A DNA stretch of 64,000 bases from the NCBI GenBank assembly GCA_958295835.1, contig OY282378.1, forward strand, positions 2,497,001 through 2,561,000. The letters run 5' to 3'. The notes under the pieces are model-generated. The model was given only the letters and a program-made list of their open reading frames with translations, searched no databases and was not told the origin of the DNA. Source of the DNA: an uncultured Gammaproteobacteria bacterium. GTDB lineage: Bacteria; Pseudomonadota; Gammaproteobacteria; HK1. Both the position numbers and the translations under genes were made by a program. Shown one piece after another: positions 63,874 to 64,000 of this stretch (the first letter of the stretch is position 1; each line of letters opens with the position of its first letter).

Positions 63874-64000
63874 ATGTCCATTACCCTGAGCGATACCGCG
63901 GCCGATCGGGTTCGGCGGTTTCTCGACGCGCGCGGCCACGGAACGGGGCTCCGGCTCGCGGTGAAGAAGACCGGATGCTCGGGTTTCGCCTACGTCGTCG
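63874..64000 (+). CDS. iscA: A-type Fe-S carrier IscA, N-terminal part (runs off window)
   Basis: First 42 codons of an IscA/HesB-family carrier: [20 protein letters not shown] then [18 protein letters not shown], with the first cluster Cys in TGCSG. It starts 28 bases after iscR, following CGGAG, so it belongs to the isc operon. Whether iscS and iscU follow is beyond the window. Confidence 0.9.
   Translation, partial: MSITLSDTAADRVRRFLDARGHGTGLRLAVKKTGCSGFAYVV

Overview
The window is a stretch of G+C-rich (roughly two thirds G+C by eye), densely coded bacterial chromosome. Gene content and order point to a gammaproteobacterium, probably an uncultured or environmental one. Markers are the divergent lptFG / pepA-holC-valS block, the dsbA - cytochrome c4 / engB block, a phoB-phoR-ppx operon facing ppk1, and iscR followed by an A-type Fe-S carrier. 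No insertion sequence, prophage, CRISPR array, tRNA or rRNA was seen.

Layout. 0-6 kb: amine and amino-acid catabolism (FAD oxidoreductase, agmatinase-like ureohydrolase, TauD-type dioxygenase, CocE-type hydrolase, PuuD-type glutamine amidotransferase). 6-9.3 kb: a translationally coupled E1alpha-E1beta-E2 2-oxoacid dehydrogenase operon without E3, followed by the relic C-terminus of a thiolase. 9.4-12 kb: a GPP34 (GOLPH3-like) protein fused to a putative di-haem cytochrome-b-like membrane domain, then deoA. 12.3-17.6 kb: two consecutive operons of bufferin type (RiPP metallophores modified by MNIO enzymes), one with a six-cysteine precursor and one with a DUF2282 four-cysteine precursor. 17.6-18.3 kb: a decayed, inverted partial duplicate of the aminotransferase-cca locus found intact at 43.9-46.5 kb. 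18.4-25 kb: tag, a tctCBA tripartite tricarboxylate transporter, an AlkA-like glycosylase, an acyl-CoA synthetase and acuI. 26-28.5 kb: dsbA, cytochrome c4, engB. 28.76-28.93 kb: an A+T-rich segment with a row of DnaA boxes, a candidate replication origin. 29-36 kb: rpmE, ubiD, xthA, moeB, prmC, a second TauD/TfdA dioxygenase, a DMT exporter. 36-40 kb: livM/livH permeases without ATPases, plus an M24-family enzyme with an altered metal site. 40-46.5 kb: a large MscS channel, a WecA/MraY-type transferase of lower G+C, a class V aminotransferase, cca. 46.6-53.4 kb: msrA, ppk1, then ppx-phoR-phoB with a clear Pho box. 53.5-64 kb: mrp, dcd, an RDD protein, lptG/lptF, pepA-holC-valS, iscR with an IscR-type operator, and the start of iscA.

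How the genes fit together. The two buf operons probably handle metal (copper-type) stress by secreting thio-modified peptides. The phoB-phoR-ppx operon and ppk1 link phosphate sensing to polyphosphate turnover. The start of an isc operon and two alkylation-repair glycosylases cover Fe-S assembly and DNA repair. The most noteworthy items are the paired bufferin operons with a duplicated MNIO 5' fragment, the GPP34/cytochrome b fusion, the degenerate duplicated locus, and the candidate oriC.
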